NCBI RefSeq assembly: GCF_902498065.1
Contig: NZ_CABVIR010000001.1
Coordinates: forward strand, 1,674,001 to 1,738,000
DNA: 64,000 bases
Direction of reading: 5' to 3'
DNA from: Pseudomonas fluorescens
Lineage (GTDB): Bacteria > Pseudomonadota > Gammaproteobacteria > Pseudomonadales > Pseudomonadaceae
Positions 17,537 to 28,521 of the stretch are shown piece by piece. Under the pieces are notes generated by a model. The model was not told the origin of the DNA. It made no database searches and saw only the letters and a list, made by a program, of their open reading frames with translations. The position numbers were made by a program, and so were the translations under genes. Every line of letters begins with the position of its first letter. Positions within the stretch are counted from its first letter, which is position 1.

Positions 17537-20500
17537 TCAATGGAAATCCCGGCTGCGTACGCTGATGCCGTCGAGCAATTCGCTCAGATCGCTCAACCGT
17601 CCGGCAATCAAATGCCGCACCTCGCCTTCCTTCTCCCAGCGCCCGTCGACCTTGAGCAACTGCGAGCCGACCAACACCCGCCGTTGCCGCTCCGCCAGGT
17701 CGCGCCAGACCACCACGTTGACGTTGCCGAACTCGTCTTCCAGTGTGACGAAAGTCACGCCACTGGCGGTGCCCGGACGCTGCCGACCGGTCACCAGCCC
17801 GGCGACGCTGACCGGCCGACCATGCTCGACCTCCAGCAGCTCCTGCGAACTGCGACAGCGCCGGGCTTTCAATTCCCCCCGCAGCAGCGCCAACGGATGA
17901 GGGCCGAGGGTGGTGCCGATGCTGTTGTAATCCGCCAGCAGGTCTTCGCCCACCGTGGGTTTGGGCAATGCCACCGCGTCCTCTTCCTGACTCGGCAAAC
18001 CGGCGAACAAACCCAATTGCTTCTGCACGCCCGCCACTTCCCAGCGTGCTCGATGACGATCACCGGCCAACCCACGCAACGCCCCGGCATCAGCCAGTAG
18101 TTCCTGCGCACGGGCATCGAGTCGCGCCCGCTCGCCGAGGTCGGCGATGTCGATAAACGCCCCCTTCGACCTCGCGGCTTCGATACGCCGCGCATCGTCC
18201 TCGCGAAAGCCCTTGATCATCCGCAGCCCCATGCGAATCGCCGGCTGCGCGCCGATAACCGGTTCGAGGCTGCAATCCCAGTCGCTCGCGCGCACGTCCA
18301 CCGGGCGGATCTGCAAATGATGCCGGCGCGCATCTTGCAGAATCTGGTCCGGACTGTAGAAACCCATGGGCCAGCTGTTGATCAGCGCACAGGCGAAGGC
18401 CGCTGGCTCGTGGCATTTCAACCAGCAACTGGCATAAGTCAGCAAGGCAAAACTGGCGGCGTGGGACTCGGGGAATCCGTAGCTGCCGAAGCCTTTGATC
18501 TGCTCGAAAATCTGCGCGGCGAATTCGGGGGCGTAGCCTTTTTTCTTCATGCCTGCAGCGAGGCGATCCTTGTGCGGTTCGAGACCGCCGTGACGTTTCC
18601 AGGCGGCCATGGAGCGGCGCAACTGATCCGCTTCGCCGGGGCTGTAACTGGCGGCGACAATCGCAATCTGCATCACCTGCTCCTGAAACAGCGGCACCCC
18701 AAGCGTACGTTTCAACACTTCCCTCAACTCTTCGGACGGATAGCTTTCGAGTTCTTCCTTGTTCCGCCGCCGCAGATATGGATGCACCATCCCGCCCTGA
18801 ATCGGTCCCGGACGAACGATGGCCACCTCAATCACCAAATCATAAAACTTGCGGGGCTTGAGCCTGGGCAGCATCGACATTTGTGCCCGGGATTCGATCT
18901 GGAACACGCCGATGGTGTCGGCACGGCCGATCATGTCGTAGGTTTGCGGGTCTTCGGAGGGGATCGACGCCAGACTCAAATCCAGGTCGCGATGACGGCG
19001 CAGCAAATCGAAACAACGCCGAATCGCGCTGAGCATGCCCAGCGCCAGAATATCCACTTTGAGCAAACCGACCGCGTCCAGATCATCCTTGTCCCACTGG
19101 ATGATGGTGCGCTCGGCCATGGCGGCGTTTTCTACGGGTACCAGACTGTCCAGCGGTTGTTCGGAAATGACGAAACCGCCGGGGTGCTGGGACAGGTGTC
19201 GGGGAAAACCGATCAGCTGTTGCGTCAAACTCAGCACCCGGCGCAGCACCGGGCTCTCGGGATCGAAGCCATTTTCAAGCAGGCGCTCGACGGGCGGCGC
19301 CGTGTCACTCCAGTGTCCGCAGCAATCGGCCAGGGCATTGATCTGATCCGGCGGCAAACCCAGCGCCTTGGCCACATCGCGCACGGCGCCGGCCGCGTGA
19401 TAGGTGCTGACCACCGCGGTCAGCGCCGCGCGGGTCCGGCCATAGCGCTGGAACACGTACTGCAAGACTTCTTCGCGGCGTTCATGTTCAAAGTCCACAT
19501 CAATATCCGGCGGCTCGTTGCGTTCCTTGGAGAGAAAACGCTCGAACAGCATATTCATCCGGTCCGGGTCGATCTCGGTGATGCCCAGGGCGAAACACAC
19601 CGCCGAGTTGGCCGCCGAGCCCCGACCCTGACAGAGAATTTTCTCGCGCCGGGCGAAAGCGACAATGTCCTGAACGGTCAGGAAATAGCTTTCATAACCC
19701 AGCTCGGCGATCAGCCCCAGTTCCTTGTCGATCAGCCCGCGTACCTTCTCGCTCGCACCTTCGGGCCAGCGCTCGCGAATACCTCGTTCGGTCAACTCGC
19801 GCAGCCAGGACGCGGCGCTGTGGCCTTCCGGCACCAGCTCTCGGGGATACTGATAACGCAACTGGCCAAGATCAAAGGTGCAGCGCCGGGCAATGGTCAC
19901 CGTTTCATCGAGCAACGCTTGCGGGTAGAGCGAGTGCAACACGTCGAGGCTGCGCAGATGCCGCTCGCCGTTGGGGTGCAGGCGCAACCCGGACTCGGCC
20001 ACCGGCAGGTGATGGCGAATCGCGGTCATGGTGTCCTGCAAGGCGCGCCGCCCGCGTGCATGCATGTGCACATCGCCGCTGGCCACTGCCGGGATCCGCA
20101 GCTCCCTTGCCAATGTCATCAACGCACTCAATCGCCGGGTATCGTCTTGACCGCGATGTAACTGGACCGCCAGCCACAGGCGCTCGGCGAAGGTTTGCTT
20201 CAGCCAGTGACCGGTTTGAAAATCATCCAGCGCATCCGGTACCCACAACGCCAACAGCCCCGGCAAAGGCTCGCTGAAATCCTCCCGCAGCACCTGATAC
20301 TGGCCTTTCTGCGAACGACGCCGCGCTCGGGTAATCAGCCGACACAGGTTTTGGTAGCCCTCAAGGTTCTCGGCCAGCAGCAACAGTTTCGGACCGTTTT
20401 CGATGCGCATTTCGCTGCCGATAATCAGGGGCAGCTCTACGGACTTGGCCGCCTGCCAGGCGCGGACGATGCCCGCCAGCGTGCATTCGTCGGTGATCGC

Positions 20501-20614
20501 CAGCGCCTGATAGCCCAGTTTTTTCGCCCGCTGAAAGAGTTCGAGGGCGCTGGAGGCGCCGCGCTGGAAACTGAAGTTCGACAGGCAATGCAGCTCGGCA
20601 TAATCGATGCTCAT
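17537..20614 (-). CDS. dnaE2: Error-prone DNA polymerase DnaE2 (ImuC)
   Basis: This 1025-residue C-family polymerase is the translesion polymerase of the imuA-imuB-dnaE2 mutasome. It has an N-terminal PHP domain (about 1-270). The polymerase palm contains [18 protein letters not shown] with the Asp-x-Asp catalytic pair. Helix-hairpin-helix and OB-fold regions follow (for example [14 protein letters not shown] near the end). The start is ATG at 20614, overlapping the imuB stop by 4 bases (ATGA), so it is translated in coupling. Residues 866-870 read QLGLF, a beta-clamp-binding-type motif. Expression is expected to be SOS-inducible through the LexA2 operator upstream of lexA2. Confidence 0.97.
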   Translation of the reverse strand: MSIDYAELHCLSNFSFQRGASSALELFQRAKKLGYQALAITDECTLAGIVRAWQAAKSVELPLIIGSEMRIENGPKLLLLAENLEGYQNLCRLITRARRRSQKGQYQVLREDFSEPLPGLLALWVPDALDDFQTGHWLKQTFAERLWLAVQLHRGQDDTRRLSALMTLARELRIPAVASGDVHMHARGRRALQDTMTAIRHHLPVAESGLRLHPNGERHLRSLDVLHSLYPQALLDETVTIARRCTFDLGQLRYQYPRELVPEGHSAASWLRELTERGIRERWPEGASEKVRGLIDKELGLIAELGYESYFLTVQDIVAFARREKILCQGRGSAANSAVCFALGITEIDPDRMNMLFERFLSKERNEPPDIDVDFEHERREEVLQYVFQRYGRTRAALTAVVSTYHAAGAVRDVAKALGLPPDQINALADCCGHWSDTAPPVERLLENGFDPESPVLRRVLSLTQQLIGFPRHLSQHPGGFVISEQPLDSLVPVENAAMAERTIIQWDKDDLDAVGLLKVDILALGMLSAIRRCFDLLRRHRDLDLSLASIPSEDPQTYDMIGRADTIGVFQIESRAQMSMLPRLKPRKFYDLVIEVAIVRPGPIQGGMVHPYLRRRNKEELESYPSEELREVLKRTLGVPLFQEQVMQIAIVAASYSPGEADQLRRSMAAWKRHGGLEPHKDRLAAGMKKKGYAPEFAAQIFEQIKGFGSYGFPESHAASFALLTYASCWLKCHEPAAFACALINSWPMGFYSPDQILQDARRHHLQIRPVDVRASDWDCSLEPVIGAQPAIRMGLRMIKGFREDDARRIEAARSKGAFIDIADLGERARLDARAQELLADAGALRGLAGDRHRARWEVAGVQKQLGLFAGLPSQEEDAVALPKPTVGEDLLADYNSIGTTLGPHPLALLRGELKARRCRSSQELLEVEHGRPVSVAGLVTGRQRPGTASGVTFVTLEDEFGNVNVVVWRDLAERQRRVLVGSQLLKVDGRWEKEGEVRHLIAGRLSDLSELLDGISVRSRDFH

Positions 20615-22026
20615 GCGAACCAGCCCTGCAACCACAACGGGCCGTCCTCACCAACCGCACGATAGGCCCAGCCCTGCTGGCCGGAACGGGTTTCGATCAG
20701 GTAGTAATCGCGGCGCACGTCGGCGCCGTCCCACCAACCGGACTCGATGCGCTCCGGGCCCATGAGGATGCGCGTAGAACCTTCGTGTACCGCTTGCGGT
20801 TCCGTCAGCAACCAGCCCGGACGCTGCACGCCAGGCATCACTGCGCAGCGCTGGCTCTCGGCGCTGGCCTGCCAGGCGCACTCCGGCCGGTGATCGGCCT
20901 GGAACCGCAAGCCTTGCACCGCGTCATCCCCCAGCCGCGCGCGCAAGCGTTCGCGCAGTTGCTCCCAAGGCAAGGACTGCTGCGGACGATCGTCGAACAG
21001 TTCCTGATACTGCGGAACGAAGGCCGGCAAGTCTTCGGCGCGCAGACGAAAACCGCGCACCGGCGCCTCGACCTGAACCTGTTCCAGCCGCCCTCGGGCC
21101 AGTTCGAAGAGCATCGCCGGATCACGCTCGGCGCTGAGCAGGCCGACCTTGATCACGCTGTCCGGCAACCCGGCATGTTCCAGGTGCAGGTCGAAACGCT
21201 GCACACCGCTGTCGCGACCGCACAGGAACGCCGACAGATCGCCGGTCAGCCGGCGTAACGGAAACAGCAGCGCCTGATGGGATTGCACGTCGAAATTGAG
21301 CTCGATGCGCACATCGAAGCGGTCCGGCGGCAGGTAGAACGCCAGCGCCAGCCGTCGTTCGCCAAACAGCGCGTCCAGATGCTTGAGCACCTGAGCCTCG
21401 AAACGCCGCGCCAGACTCTGCCGGGGCAAAGCCTGCACCTGACTCAAGGTGCGCAGCCCCATGCGCGACAACGCCGTGGCCACCGCCGGCTCCAGAGCGA
21501 TCCGGTCGACAGGCAATTGCCCCAGATGATGCTGCAAGGCTTGATCGTCCGGCACCACCAGACCGTCATACGCATTGGCCAATACCCGCGCCGCTACCGG
21601 ATTGGGCGCGGCAACAATCCGATGACGAAAGCCCAGCTCGCCGAGTTCAGTGCGCAAGCGCGCTTCGAATTGCGGCCAGTCGCCAAACAACCCCAGGCTG
21701 GACTCGATTTCAAACACCACCGCACGCGGGTAATGCACGCTGACCTGGGAGCTGAAGCGGTAGGCCCACGCTGCGAGAAACTGCTGCCAGCGCTCGATTT
21801 CGGCCGCATCGTATTCCGCCGTGACAAAGCCTTTGCTCAAGGCCTGCGCGGCGGTCATCGACTGCCCCGGACGCAAGCCCAGGGCCCTGGCCGAAGCGTT
21901 GACCGCCTGCAACACCCGACGCTGCGCCGGGCCGGTCAGCAGCGCCAGCGGCTCATCGGGGTCGGGGCGCTGACGCAGTACCGCGTCCAGCGCCAATTGC
22001 GGGAAGAGAATGCACACCCAGCGCAT
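20611..22026 (-). CDS. imuB: ImuB, Y-family polymerase-like mutasome protein
   Basis: The start ATG at 22026 gives 471 residues, in the normal ImuB size range. The fold is that of Y-family polymerases (palm, fingers and little-finger equivalents). ImuB proteins lack the catalytic acidic residues and act as a scaffold that brings DnaE2 to the beta clamp. Near residue 370 a segment QQSLPWEQL resembles the clamp-contact motif (Q-x-L-x-W) reported for ImuB. The gene overlaps dnaE2 by 4 bases and follows imuA by 7 bases, so it is part of one operon. Confidence 0.95.
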   Translation of the reverse strand: MRWVCILFPQLALDAVLRQRPDPDEPLALLTGPAQRRVLQAVNASARALGLRPGQSMTAAQALSKGFVTAEYDAAEIERWQQFLAAWAYRFSSQVSVHYPRAVVFEIESSLGLFGDWPQFEARLRTELGELGFRHRIVAAPNPVAARVLANAYDGLVVPDDQALQHHLGQLPVDRIALEPAVATALSRMGLRTLSQVQALPRQSLARRFEAQVLKHLDALFGERRLALAFYLPPDRFDVRIELNFDVQSHQALLFPLRRLTGDLSAFLCGRDSGVQRFDLHLEHAGLPDSVIKVGLLSAERDPAMLFELARGRLEQVQVEAPVRGFRLRAEDLPAFVPQYQELFDDRPQQSLPWEQLRERLRARLGDDAVQGLRFQADHRPECAWQASAESQRCAVMPGVQRPGWLLTEPQAVHEGSTRILMGPERIESGWWDGADVRRDYYLIETRSGQQGWAYRAVGEDGPLWLQGWFA

Positions 22027-22033
22027 GGCAACC

Positions 22034-22650
22034 TCAATGCCCCACAGGGAAGGCAATCGGTGCCGAGCGGGCCAACCCGCCCCGGCACTTGAGCACGCGC
22101 AATTGCGCAGGCCTGGCATCGATGGCGATGCGCAGCGCGGCCGGTGACGGGTTGATCGCTTCATGGATCGAGCGGTAGGCGAATGCCAGGGTCGAGCCGG
22201 TTTCTGCCGCCACCTGCAAGCGCCGCAAGGCACGGTCATCAGCTTTGTGCGGCCAGCAAAGCACCGCGCCGCAACTGCCCGAGCGCAGGCATTGTTCCGC
22301 CGCCCACAGCGCATCGCGCTCACTGGCCTGGATGATCGACAACTGGCGCAGATCAATCCCGGCGTTCTGCCAGGCTTGCGGATACGGCACGTACGGCGGC
22401 GCCACCAGCACGATACGCTCGCCCGCCGCCGACAACCGCGCCAGCGCCGGCCACACCAGTTGCAACTCGCCGACGCCCTGCCCGGCCAAGAGGATTTCAG
22501 TCAACGCCGCTTCCGGCCAGCCGCCGGTGGGCAATGCCGCATCCAGCGCAGCATGCCCGGTGGGTTGCGGGCTGACCGTCGGTGGCGCAGGCCGGCCTTT
22601 CCAGACCTGGCCGCCATTGAACAGCGTATCCAGCGCAACGACGGCGCCCA

Positions 22651-22651
<1 letters not shown>
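22034..22651 (-). CDS. imuA: ImuA, RecA-like SOS mutasome protein
   Basis: This 205-residue protein is the ImuA partner of ImuB/DnaE2. It has a RecA-like core without a clear Walker A, as is typical of short ImuA proteins (for example GWPEAALTEILLAGQGVGEL). I chose the ATG at 22651, which overlaps the lexA2 stop (TGATG) and has an AAGGG ribosome site, over the GTG 3 bases upstream. Its first conserved segment, HAALDAALPTGGWPEAALTE, is the family signature. Confidence 0.93.
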
Positions 22652-23268
<617 letters not shown>

Positions 23269-23356
23269 TTGTACTCTTTTGGCTTTTTTCTGGCAAGGAC
23301 CGCCAGTCAGCCCCCTTGATCACGGGCCCGGCATACAGCACATCCAGAGTCAGGCC

Positions 23357-23593
23357 CTACAACGTCCGCTGACCATTGCCGATAGCTTTGGCCTGCTCGA
23401 TCCCCCACTCCATCGCGGCCTCCATGTCGAGAAAATGCAACGACGGGTGGTCATTCTCCTCAATGGCCGAGCCATCGGGTCGGTAGATGCCGATGAACAT
23501 TCCCAACGAGCCGTCTCGCAGGATCTCGGCCTTGACCTTGATACTGCAACTGTTCGACAGCGTTTCCGTGTGGACCAAATGACGTTCAGTCAT
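23357..23593 (-). CDS. Conserved-looking small hypothetical protein
   Basis: I chose the ATG at 23593 because GAGAGGAA lies 8-9 bases upstream, giving 78 residues. The protein is soluble and acidic, with an alternating beta pattern (SNSCSIKVKAEILRDGSLGM, FIGIYRPDG) and a C-terminal helix. I do not recognise a family. It lies between the lexA2 operon and the permease gene with no obvious link to either. Confidence 0.7.
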   Translation of the reverse strand: MTERHLVHTETLSNSCSIKVKAEILRDGSLGMFIGIYRPDGSAIEENDHPSLHFLDMEAAMEWGIEQAKAIGNGQRTL

Positions 23594-23786
23594 TGCTGCA
23601 TTCCTCTCGTCGTTGAAGGCCGAGTCGTGCCTGTACCCATTGGCCATGTTAGCTCAGCGCCACGCACCAAAAACGCCCATTCAAGCGTGTGAACGCTCAA
23701 CCGGTCAGCGGCGCAATGCCACCTATACTACAAGCCACCGCCCCTTCGGGGTCTGCAATCCCAACAATAAAAAGCAGAGGTGGAAC

Positions 23787-25550
23787 ATGGTCTGGCAGCA
23801 AATCTACGATCCGTTCGGCAACCCGGTCATTTCAACCATCATGGCAGCAGTGCCGGTCGTGGTGATGCTCGCGGCCCTGGCATTTTTCCACATCAAGGCC
23901 CACCTGGCCGCCTTGCTCGCCCTCGCCTCGGCGCTGGTCATTGCGATTTTCGCCTTCGGCATGCCGGCTAACATGGCAGGCTCGGCCGCTCTTTACGGCG
24001 CCGCCAACGGCTTGCTGCCGATCGGCTGGATTGTGCTGAACATCATTTTCCTGCACCGACTGACCACCGAGAACGGCTCGTTCAAAGTGCTGCAGGACTC
24101 GCTGGCGCGCATTACCGACGATCGCCGCCTGCAACTGCTGCTGATTGCCTTCTGCTTCGGCGCCTTCTTTGAAGGGGCTGCCGGCTTCGGCACGCCGGTG
24201 GCGGTGACCGGCGCGATTCTGATTGGCCTGGGTTTCTCGCCATTGGCGGCGTCGGGCCTGGCGTTGATCGCCAACACCGCGCCCGTGGCATTCGGCGCCC
24301 TCGGCACGCCGATCATTACGCTGGCCAAGGTCACCGGCCTGGATGAAATGGAACTGTCGATGATGGTCGGTCGGCAATTGCCGTTTTTCTCGGTGATCGT
24401 GCCGTTCTGGTTGATCTGGGCTTTTGCCGGGTGGCGCAAGATGCTGGAAATCTGGCCGGCCATTCTGGTCGCCGGGGTCAGTTTCGCCGTACCGCAGTTC
24501 CTGGTGTCCAACTACCACGGGCCGATGCTGGTGGACGTGATCGCCGCGCTGATTTCCATGGCCTGCCTGACCGGCTTCCTCAGGGTGTGGAAACCCGCGA
24601 CCGTGCACACCTCCGCCGCGCTGTCCGGGCGCGTCGACAACTCCAAAATTGCCGACGAGCATGAAGAAAAACCCGTCGCCAGCGCGACGTTCGCCAGCGA
24701 CGCCAAGCCTGCGGTCATGCGCGCGTGGATGCCGTGGATCATCCTCACGGTATTCGTGTTCGCCTGGGGCACCCAGGGCTTCAAAAACATGTTCGATACC
24801 CGCCCGGCGATTGATCCGGTCACCCATTCCGTCAAGCTCGATCCTCAAGGCAAACCGCTGCGCGAAGCGAACCCGATCTTTGCCCCGGTCGTCACTTTCG
24901 GCGCGATCCACCAGCAAATCGAAAAGGTCCCGCCAGTGGTGCCTGCGCCTAAAACCGAGGACGCGGTCTACAAATTCACCTGGCTCACCAGCACCGGCAG
25001 CGGCATCTTGCTGGCGGCGATCCTGGGCGGGCTGTTGATGGGTTATTCCATCCCGCAACTGATCAAGCAGTACCTGCACACGATTTGGGTGGTGCGTTAC
25101 TCGCTGATTACCATCGTCGCGATGCTCGCGCTCGGGTTCCTCACGCGCTACTCGGGGCTCGACGCCACCATGGGCCTGGCGTTCGCCGCGACGGGGATCT
25201 TTTACCCCATGTTCGGCACCTTGCTTGGCTGGCTCGGCGTGGCGCTGACCGGTTCGGACACGGCGTCCAACGTGCTGTTCGGCGGGCTGCAACGGGTGAC
25301 CGCCGAGCAACTGGGGCTAAGCCCGGTGTTGATGGCCGCCGCCAACAGTTCCGGCGGGGTCATGGGCAAGATGGTCGACGCCCAGTCAATCGTGGTGGCT
25401 TCCACTGCCACGCGCTGGTATGGGCATGAAGGGGAAATCCTGCGTTATGTGTTCTTCCACTCCATCATTCTGGCGATTCTGGTGGGTGGGTTGGTGACGT
25501 TGCAGGCTTATGTGGCGCCGTTCAGCCATATGGTTGTGGGCGGGCATTGA
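23787..25550 (+). CDS. lldP: L-lactate/glycolate permease (LctP family)
   Basis: This 587-residue transporter has the LctP family layout of 12-14 membrane segments. Family-type regions are FFEGAAGFGTPVAVTGAIL and GSDTASNVLFGGLQ. Transporters of this family bring in lactate or glycolate with a proton. The start ATG at 23787 follows AGAGG by about 6 bases. A larger than usual hydrophilic loop lies near residues 275-305 (ASATFASDAKPAV). Because glcDEFG follows directly after an intervening repeat, the substrate may be glycolate (GlcA role) rather than lactate; sequence alone cannot decide. Confidence 0.85.
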   Translation: MVWQQIYDPFGNPVISTIMAAVPVVVMLAALAFFHIKAHLAALLALASALVIAIFAFGMPANMAGSAALYGAANGLLPIGWIVLNIIFLHRLTTENGSFKVLQDSLARITDDRRLQLLLIAFCFGAFFEGAAGFGTPVAVTGAILIGLGFSPLAASGLALIANTAPVAFGALGTPIITLAKVTGLDEMELSMMVGRQLPFFSVIVPFWLIWAFAGWRKMLEIWPAILVAGVSFAVPQFLVSNYHGPMLVDVIAALISMACLTGFLRVWKPATVHTSAALSGRVDNSKIADEHEEKPVASATFASDAKPAVMRAWMPWIILTVFVFAWGTQGFKNMFDTRPAIDPVTHSVKLDPQGKPLREANPIFAPVVTFGAIHQQIEKVPPVVPAPKTEDAVYKFTWLTSTGSGILLAAILGGLLMGYSIPQLIKQYLHTIWVVRYSLITIVAMLALGFLTRYSGLDATMGLAFAATGIFYPMFGTLLGWLGVALTGSDTASNVLFGGLQRVTAEQLGLSPVLMAAANSSGGVMGKMVDAQSIVVASTATRWYGHEGEILRYVFFHSIILAILVGGLVTLQAYVAPFSHMVVGGH

Positions 25551-25659
25551 GCTGAGTGGGCATATCCGGCTTTGCGGTAATGGCGGCTATTGGTTCCGCC
25601 CTTGTGGCGATCAAGATCAACAGCAAGATCAAAAACAAAAGCCGGAGCAGAACGCGTTT

Positions 25660-25765
25660 CCCTGTGGGAGCGAGCCTGCTCGCGATGGACGTCCAGACAC
25701 CGCGGTCATTCAGACAGTACGCGTTATCGTTGACATCCATCGCTAGCAGGCTAGCTCCCACAGGG
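25660..25765. repeat. REP/BIME-type inverted repeat, copy D
   Basis: Arms starting CCTGTGGGAGC (25661) and ending GCTCCCACAGG form an inverted repeat like copy A at 7291-7394. The flanks (GATCAA-rich left side, AATGCGTAC right side and a GGCCGCCTCGCG stretch) are also shared, so the whole repeated unit is about 200 bases. Confidence 0.9.
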
Positions 25766-25928
25766 GGAATGCGTACATCCGAAGAACCAGGCCGGCCGGT
25801 AGGCCGCCTCGCGGTGCCGTTGCGGTAGTCGCCCTGGGTGATTCTCCAAGTAACCCGCCATAAGGGCGGAACCATAAGTAGCCGTTGCCGCAGAAACGGA
25901 TATACACCCAAGCGCTCCCCCGGTATTC

Positions 25929-25945
25929 ACGATACGGAGTATCGT
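25929..25945. promoter_or_regulatory. Palindrome in the glcD leader
   Basis: The sequence ACGATAC-GGA-GTATCGT has 7-base arms around GGA and sits just upstream of glcD. It could be a regulator operator or an RNA hairpin near the ribosome site. Purely sequence-based. Confidence 0.4.
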
Positions 25946-25954
25946 AAAACGACT

Positions 25955-27454
25955 ATGAACATTCTCTACGATGAACGCGTTGACGGTGTGCTGCCGGATG
26001 TCGATAAGGCCACGCTGCTGCGGGCCCTGCAAACCCGCTTGCCGGCGCTGGAAGTCCTGCATCAGCGGGAAGAACTCAAGCCGTACGAATGCGACGGACT
26101 TTCGGCCTATCGCACCACGCCCCTGCTGGTGGTATTGCCACGCCATCTCGACGAAGTGCAAGGCGTGCTCAAGCTCTGTCATGAAATGCACGTGCCGGTG
26201 GTCGCCCGTGGTGCCGGCACCGGTTTGTCCGGCGGTGCGTTACCACTGGAAAAAGGCGTGCTGCTGGTGATGGCGCGCTTCAACAACATCCTCCACATCG
26301 ACCCGGCCGCCCGCACGGCACGGGTCCAGCCGGGCGTGCGCAACCTGGCGATTTCCCAGGCAGCGGCGCCGTTCGGCCTGTATTACGCACCGGACCCGTC
26401 TTCACAAATTGCCTGTTCCATCGGCGGCAACGTCGCCGAAAACGCCGGCGGCGTGCATTGCCTGAAGTACGGTCTGACCGTGCACAACCTGCTCAAGGTC
26501 GACATCCTGACCGTCGACGGCGAGCACCTGACGCTGGGCTCCGATGCCCTCGATTCTCCCGGCTTCGACCTGTTGGCGTTGTTCACCGGTTCCGAAGGCA
26601 TGCTCGGGGTGATCACCGAAGTTACCGTCAAACTGCTGCCCAAACCGCAGACCGCCAAGGTGCTGCTGGCGGCGTTCGATTCCGTCGAAAAAGCAGGGCG
26701 AGCGGTGGGTGACATCATCGCCGCCGGCATCATTCCGGGCGGTCTGGAAATGATGGACAACCTGGCGATTCGTGCCGCTGAAGACTTCATCCACGCCGGC
26801 TATCCGGTGGACGCCGAAGCCATCCTGCTGTGCGAACTCGATGGCGTCGAAGCCGACGTCCACGATGACTGCAACCGCGTACGCCAAGTGCTGGAACAAG
26901 CTGGCGCCACTGAAGTGCGTCAGGCCAGGGATGAAGCCGAGCGCGTGCGTTTCTGGGCTGGACGCAAGAATGCGTTCCCGGCGGTCGGTCGGCTCTCGCC
27001 GGATTATTACTGCATGGATGGCACGATCCCGCGCCGCGAATTGCCCGGTGTATTGCACGCGATTGCGGCGTTGTCCGCCGAGTATGACTTGCGCGTCGCC
27101 AACGTTTTCCACGCCGGTGACGGCAACATGCACCCGTTGATTCTGTTCGACGCCAACCAACCGGGTGAGCTCGACCGCGCCGAAGCCTTGGGCGGCAAAA
27201 TCCTCGAATTGTGCGTGAAGGTCGGCGGCAGCATCACCGGCGAACACGGTGTGGGCCGGGAGAAGATCAATCAGATGTGCGCGCAGTTCAACGCCGATGA
27301 GCTGACCCTGTTCCATGCCGTCAAAGCCGCGTTCGATCCCGGCGGTTTGCTTAACCCCGGCAAGAACATTCCGACGCTGCATCGCTGCGCCGAATTTGGC
27401 GCCATGCATGTGCACCTGGGCCAGCTGCCCTTCCCTGAGCTGGAGCGTTTCTGA
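25955..27454 (+). CDS. glcD: Glycolate oxidase subunit GlcD
   Basis: This 499-residue FAD-linked oxidase has the flavin-binding FAD_binding_4 domain (about 40-230, with ARGAGTGLSGGALP and SIGGNVAENAGGVHCLKYG) and the C-terminal FAD-oxidase domain (ANVFHAGDGNMHP, ITGEHGVGREK). It catalyses oxidation of glycolate to glyoxylate together with GlcE and GlcF. The ATG at 25955 gives the normal length; the nearest GGAG is unusually far (15 bases), inside a palindrome. Its stop overlaps the glcE start. Confidence 0.96.
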   Translation: MNILYDERVDGVLPDVDKATLLRALQTRLPALEVLHQREELKPYECDGLSAYRTTPLLVVLPRHLDEVQGVLKLCHEMHVPVVARGAGTGLSGGALPLEKGVLLVMARFNNILHIDPAARTARVQPGVRNLAISQAAAPFGLYYAPDPSSQIACSIGGNVAENAGGVHCLKYGLTVHNLLKVDILTVDGEHLTLGSDALDSPGFDLLALFTGSEGMLGVITEVTVKLLPKPQTAKVLLAAFDSVEKAGRAVGDIIAAGIIPGGLEMMDNLAIRAAEDFIHAGYPVDAEAILLCELDGVEADVHDDCNRVRQVLEQAGATEVRQARDEAERVRFWAGRKNAFPAVGRLSPDYYCMDGTIPRRELPGVLHAIAALSAEYDLRVANVFHAGDGNMHPLILFDANQPGELDRAEALGGKILELCVKVGGSITGEHGVGREKINQMCAQFNADELTLFHAVKAAFDPGGLLNPGKNIPTLHRCAEFGAMHVHLGQLPFPELERF

Positions 27455-28518
27455 TGCGCAGCGAACTCGATATCGATGACAGCGGCGCGCTGCTGGAGCA
27501 GGTCAATCAAGCGCTGGAAAACGCCACGCCGCTGCGTATTCAGGGTTCCAACAGCAAGGCATTTCTGGGACGCATCGTTGCCGGAGAGGTCCTCGATACG
27601 CGCTCCCATCGGGGCATCGTCAGCTACGACCCGACCGAACTGGTGATCACCGCCCGCTGCGGCACGCCCTTGTACGAACTGGCGCACGTACTGGATGAAG
27701 CGCAACAGATGCTGCCCTGCGAACCGCCGTCCTTCGGCGACGATGCCACGATCGGCGGAATGATCGCCAGTGGCCTGTCGGGACCGCGACGGCCGTGGTC
27801 AGGCTCGGTGCGCGATTTCGTCCTCGGCACGCGGGTCATCACCGGGCATGGCAAGCATTTGCGTTTTGGTGGCGAAGTGATGAAGAACGTCGCCGGCTAC
27901 GACCTGTCGCGCCTGATGGCCGGGAGTTTTGGCGCCCTTGGCGTGATCACCGAAGTCTCGCTCAAAGTCCTGCCCAGACCCCGGCAATGCTTGAGCATCA
28001 GCCTGGAGATGGACAGCGATCGTGCCTTGCTGCGCCTTGCGGAATGGGGCCAGCAGCCATTGCCGATCAGTGCCGCGTGCCACGACGGGCAACGCCTGCA
28101 CTTGCGGCTTGAGGGCGGCGAAGGCTCGGTGTCGGCGGCTCATGACCGTTTGGGCGGTGAGCGGCTGGACGCCTCGTATTGGGCGGACCTCAACGAACAT
28201 CGACTGAGCTTTTTCGATGAGGACCAGCCCCTGTGGCGCGTGTCGGTGCCGCACAACACGCCTCGACTGTCCCTTCCCGGTCGGCAACTGCTCGACTGGG
28301 GCGGCGCCCAGCGCTGGCTCAAGTCTGACGCCGAAGCGGCGTTCATTCGCCAAGTCGTGGATGAGGTCGGCGGCCATGTGACCTGCTACAGCCATGGCCT
28401 GATCGAAAGTCCGTTCCAGCCGTTGCCTGCCGCGTTGATGCGCTATCACCGCAGCCTGAAGCAGCAACTCGACCCACGGGGCATCTTCAACCCCGCACGC
28501 CTGTACGCGGAGCTTTGA
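27454..28518 (+). CDS. glcE: Glycolate oxidase subunit GlcE
   Basis: This 354-residue protein is the shorter FAD-binding paralogue of GlcD (FAD_binding_4 motif IGGMIASGLSGPRRPW, then GEVMKNVAGYDLSRLMAG). It forms the glycolate oxidase complex with GlcD and GlcF. The ATG at 27454 overlaps the glcD stop (TGATG), so translation is coupled. The last residues end FNPARLYAEL, as usual for GlcE. Confidence 0.95.
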   Translation: MRSELDIDDSGALLEQVNQALENATPLRIQGSNSKAFLGRIVAGEVLDTRSHRGIVSYDPTELVITARCGTPLYELAHVLDEAQQMLPCEPPSFGDDATIGGMIASGLSGPRRPWSGSVRDFVLGTRVITGHGKHLRFGGEVMKNVAGYDLSRLMAGSFGALGVITEVSLKVLPRPRQCLSISLEMDSDRALLRLAEWGQQPLPISAACHDGQRLHLRLEGGEGSVSAAHDRLGGERLDASYWADLNEHRLSFFDEDQPLWRVSVPHNTPRLSLPGRQLLDWGGAQRWLKSDAEAAFIRQVVDEVGGHVTCYSHGLIESPFQPLPAALMRYHRSLKQQLDPRGIFNPARLYAEL

Positions 28519-28521
28519 ACC

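Larger units (their letters stand above)
25551..25954. other. 403-base intergenic region between permease and glcD
   Basis: Most of this gap is the REP-type repeat copy D with its flanks; the remainder is the leader of glcD with a small palindrome near 25929-25945. No additional gene is evident. Confidence 0.7.
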
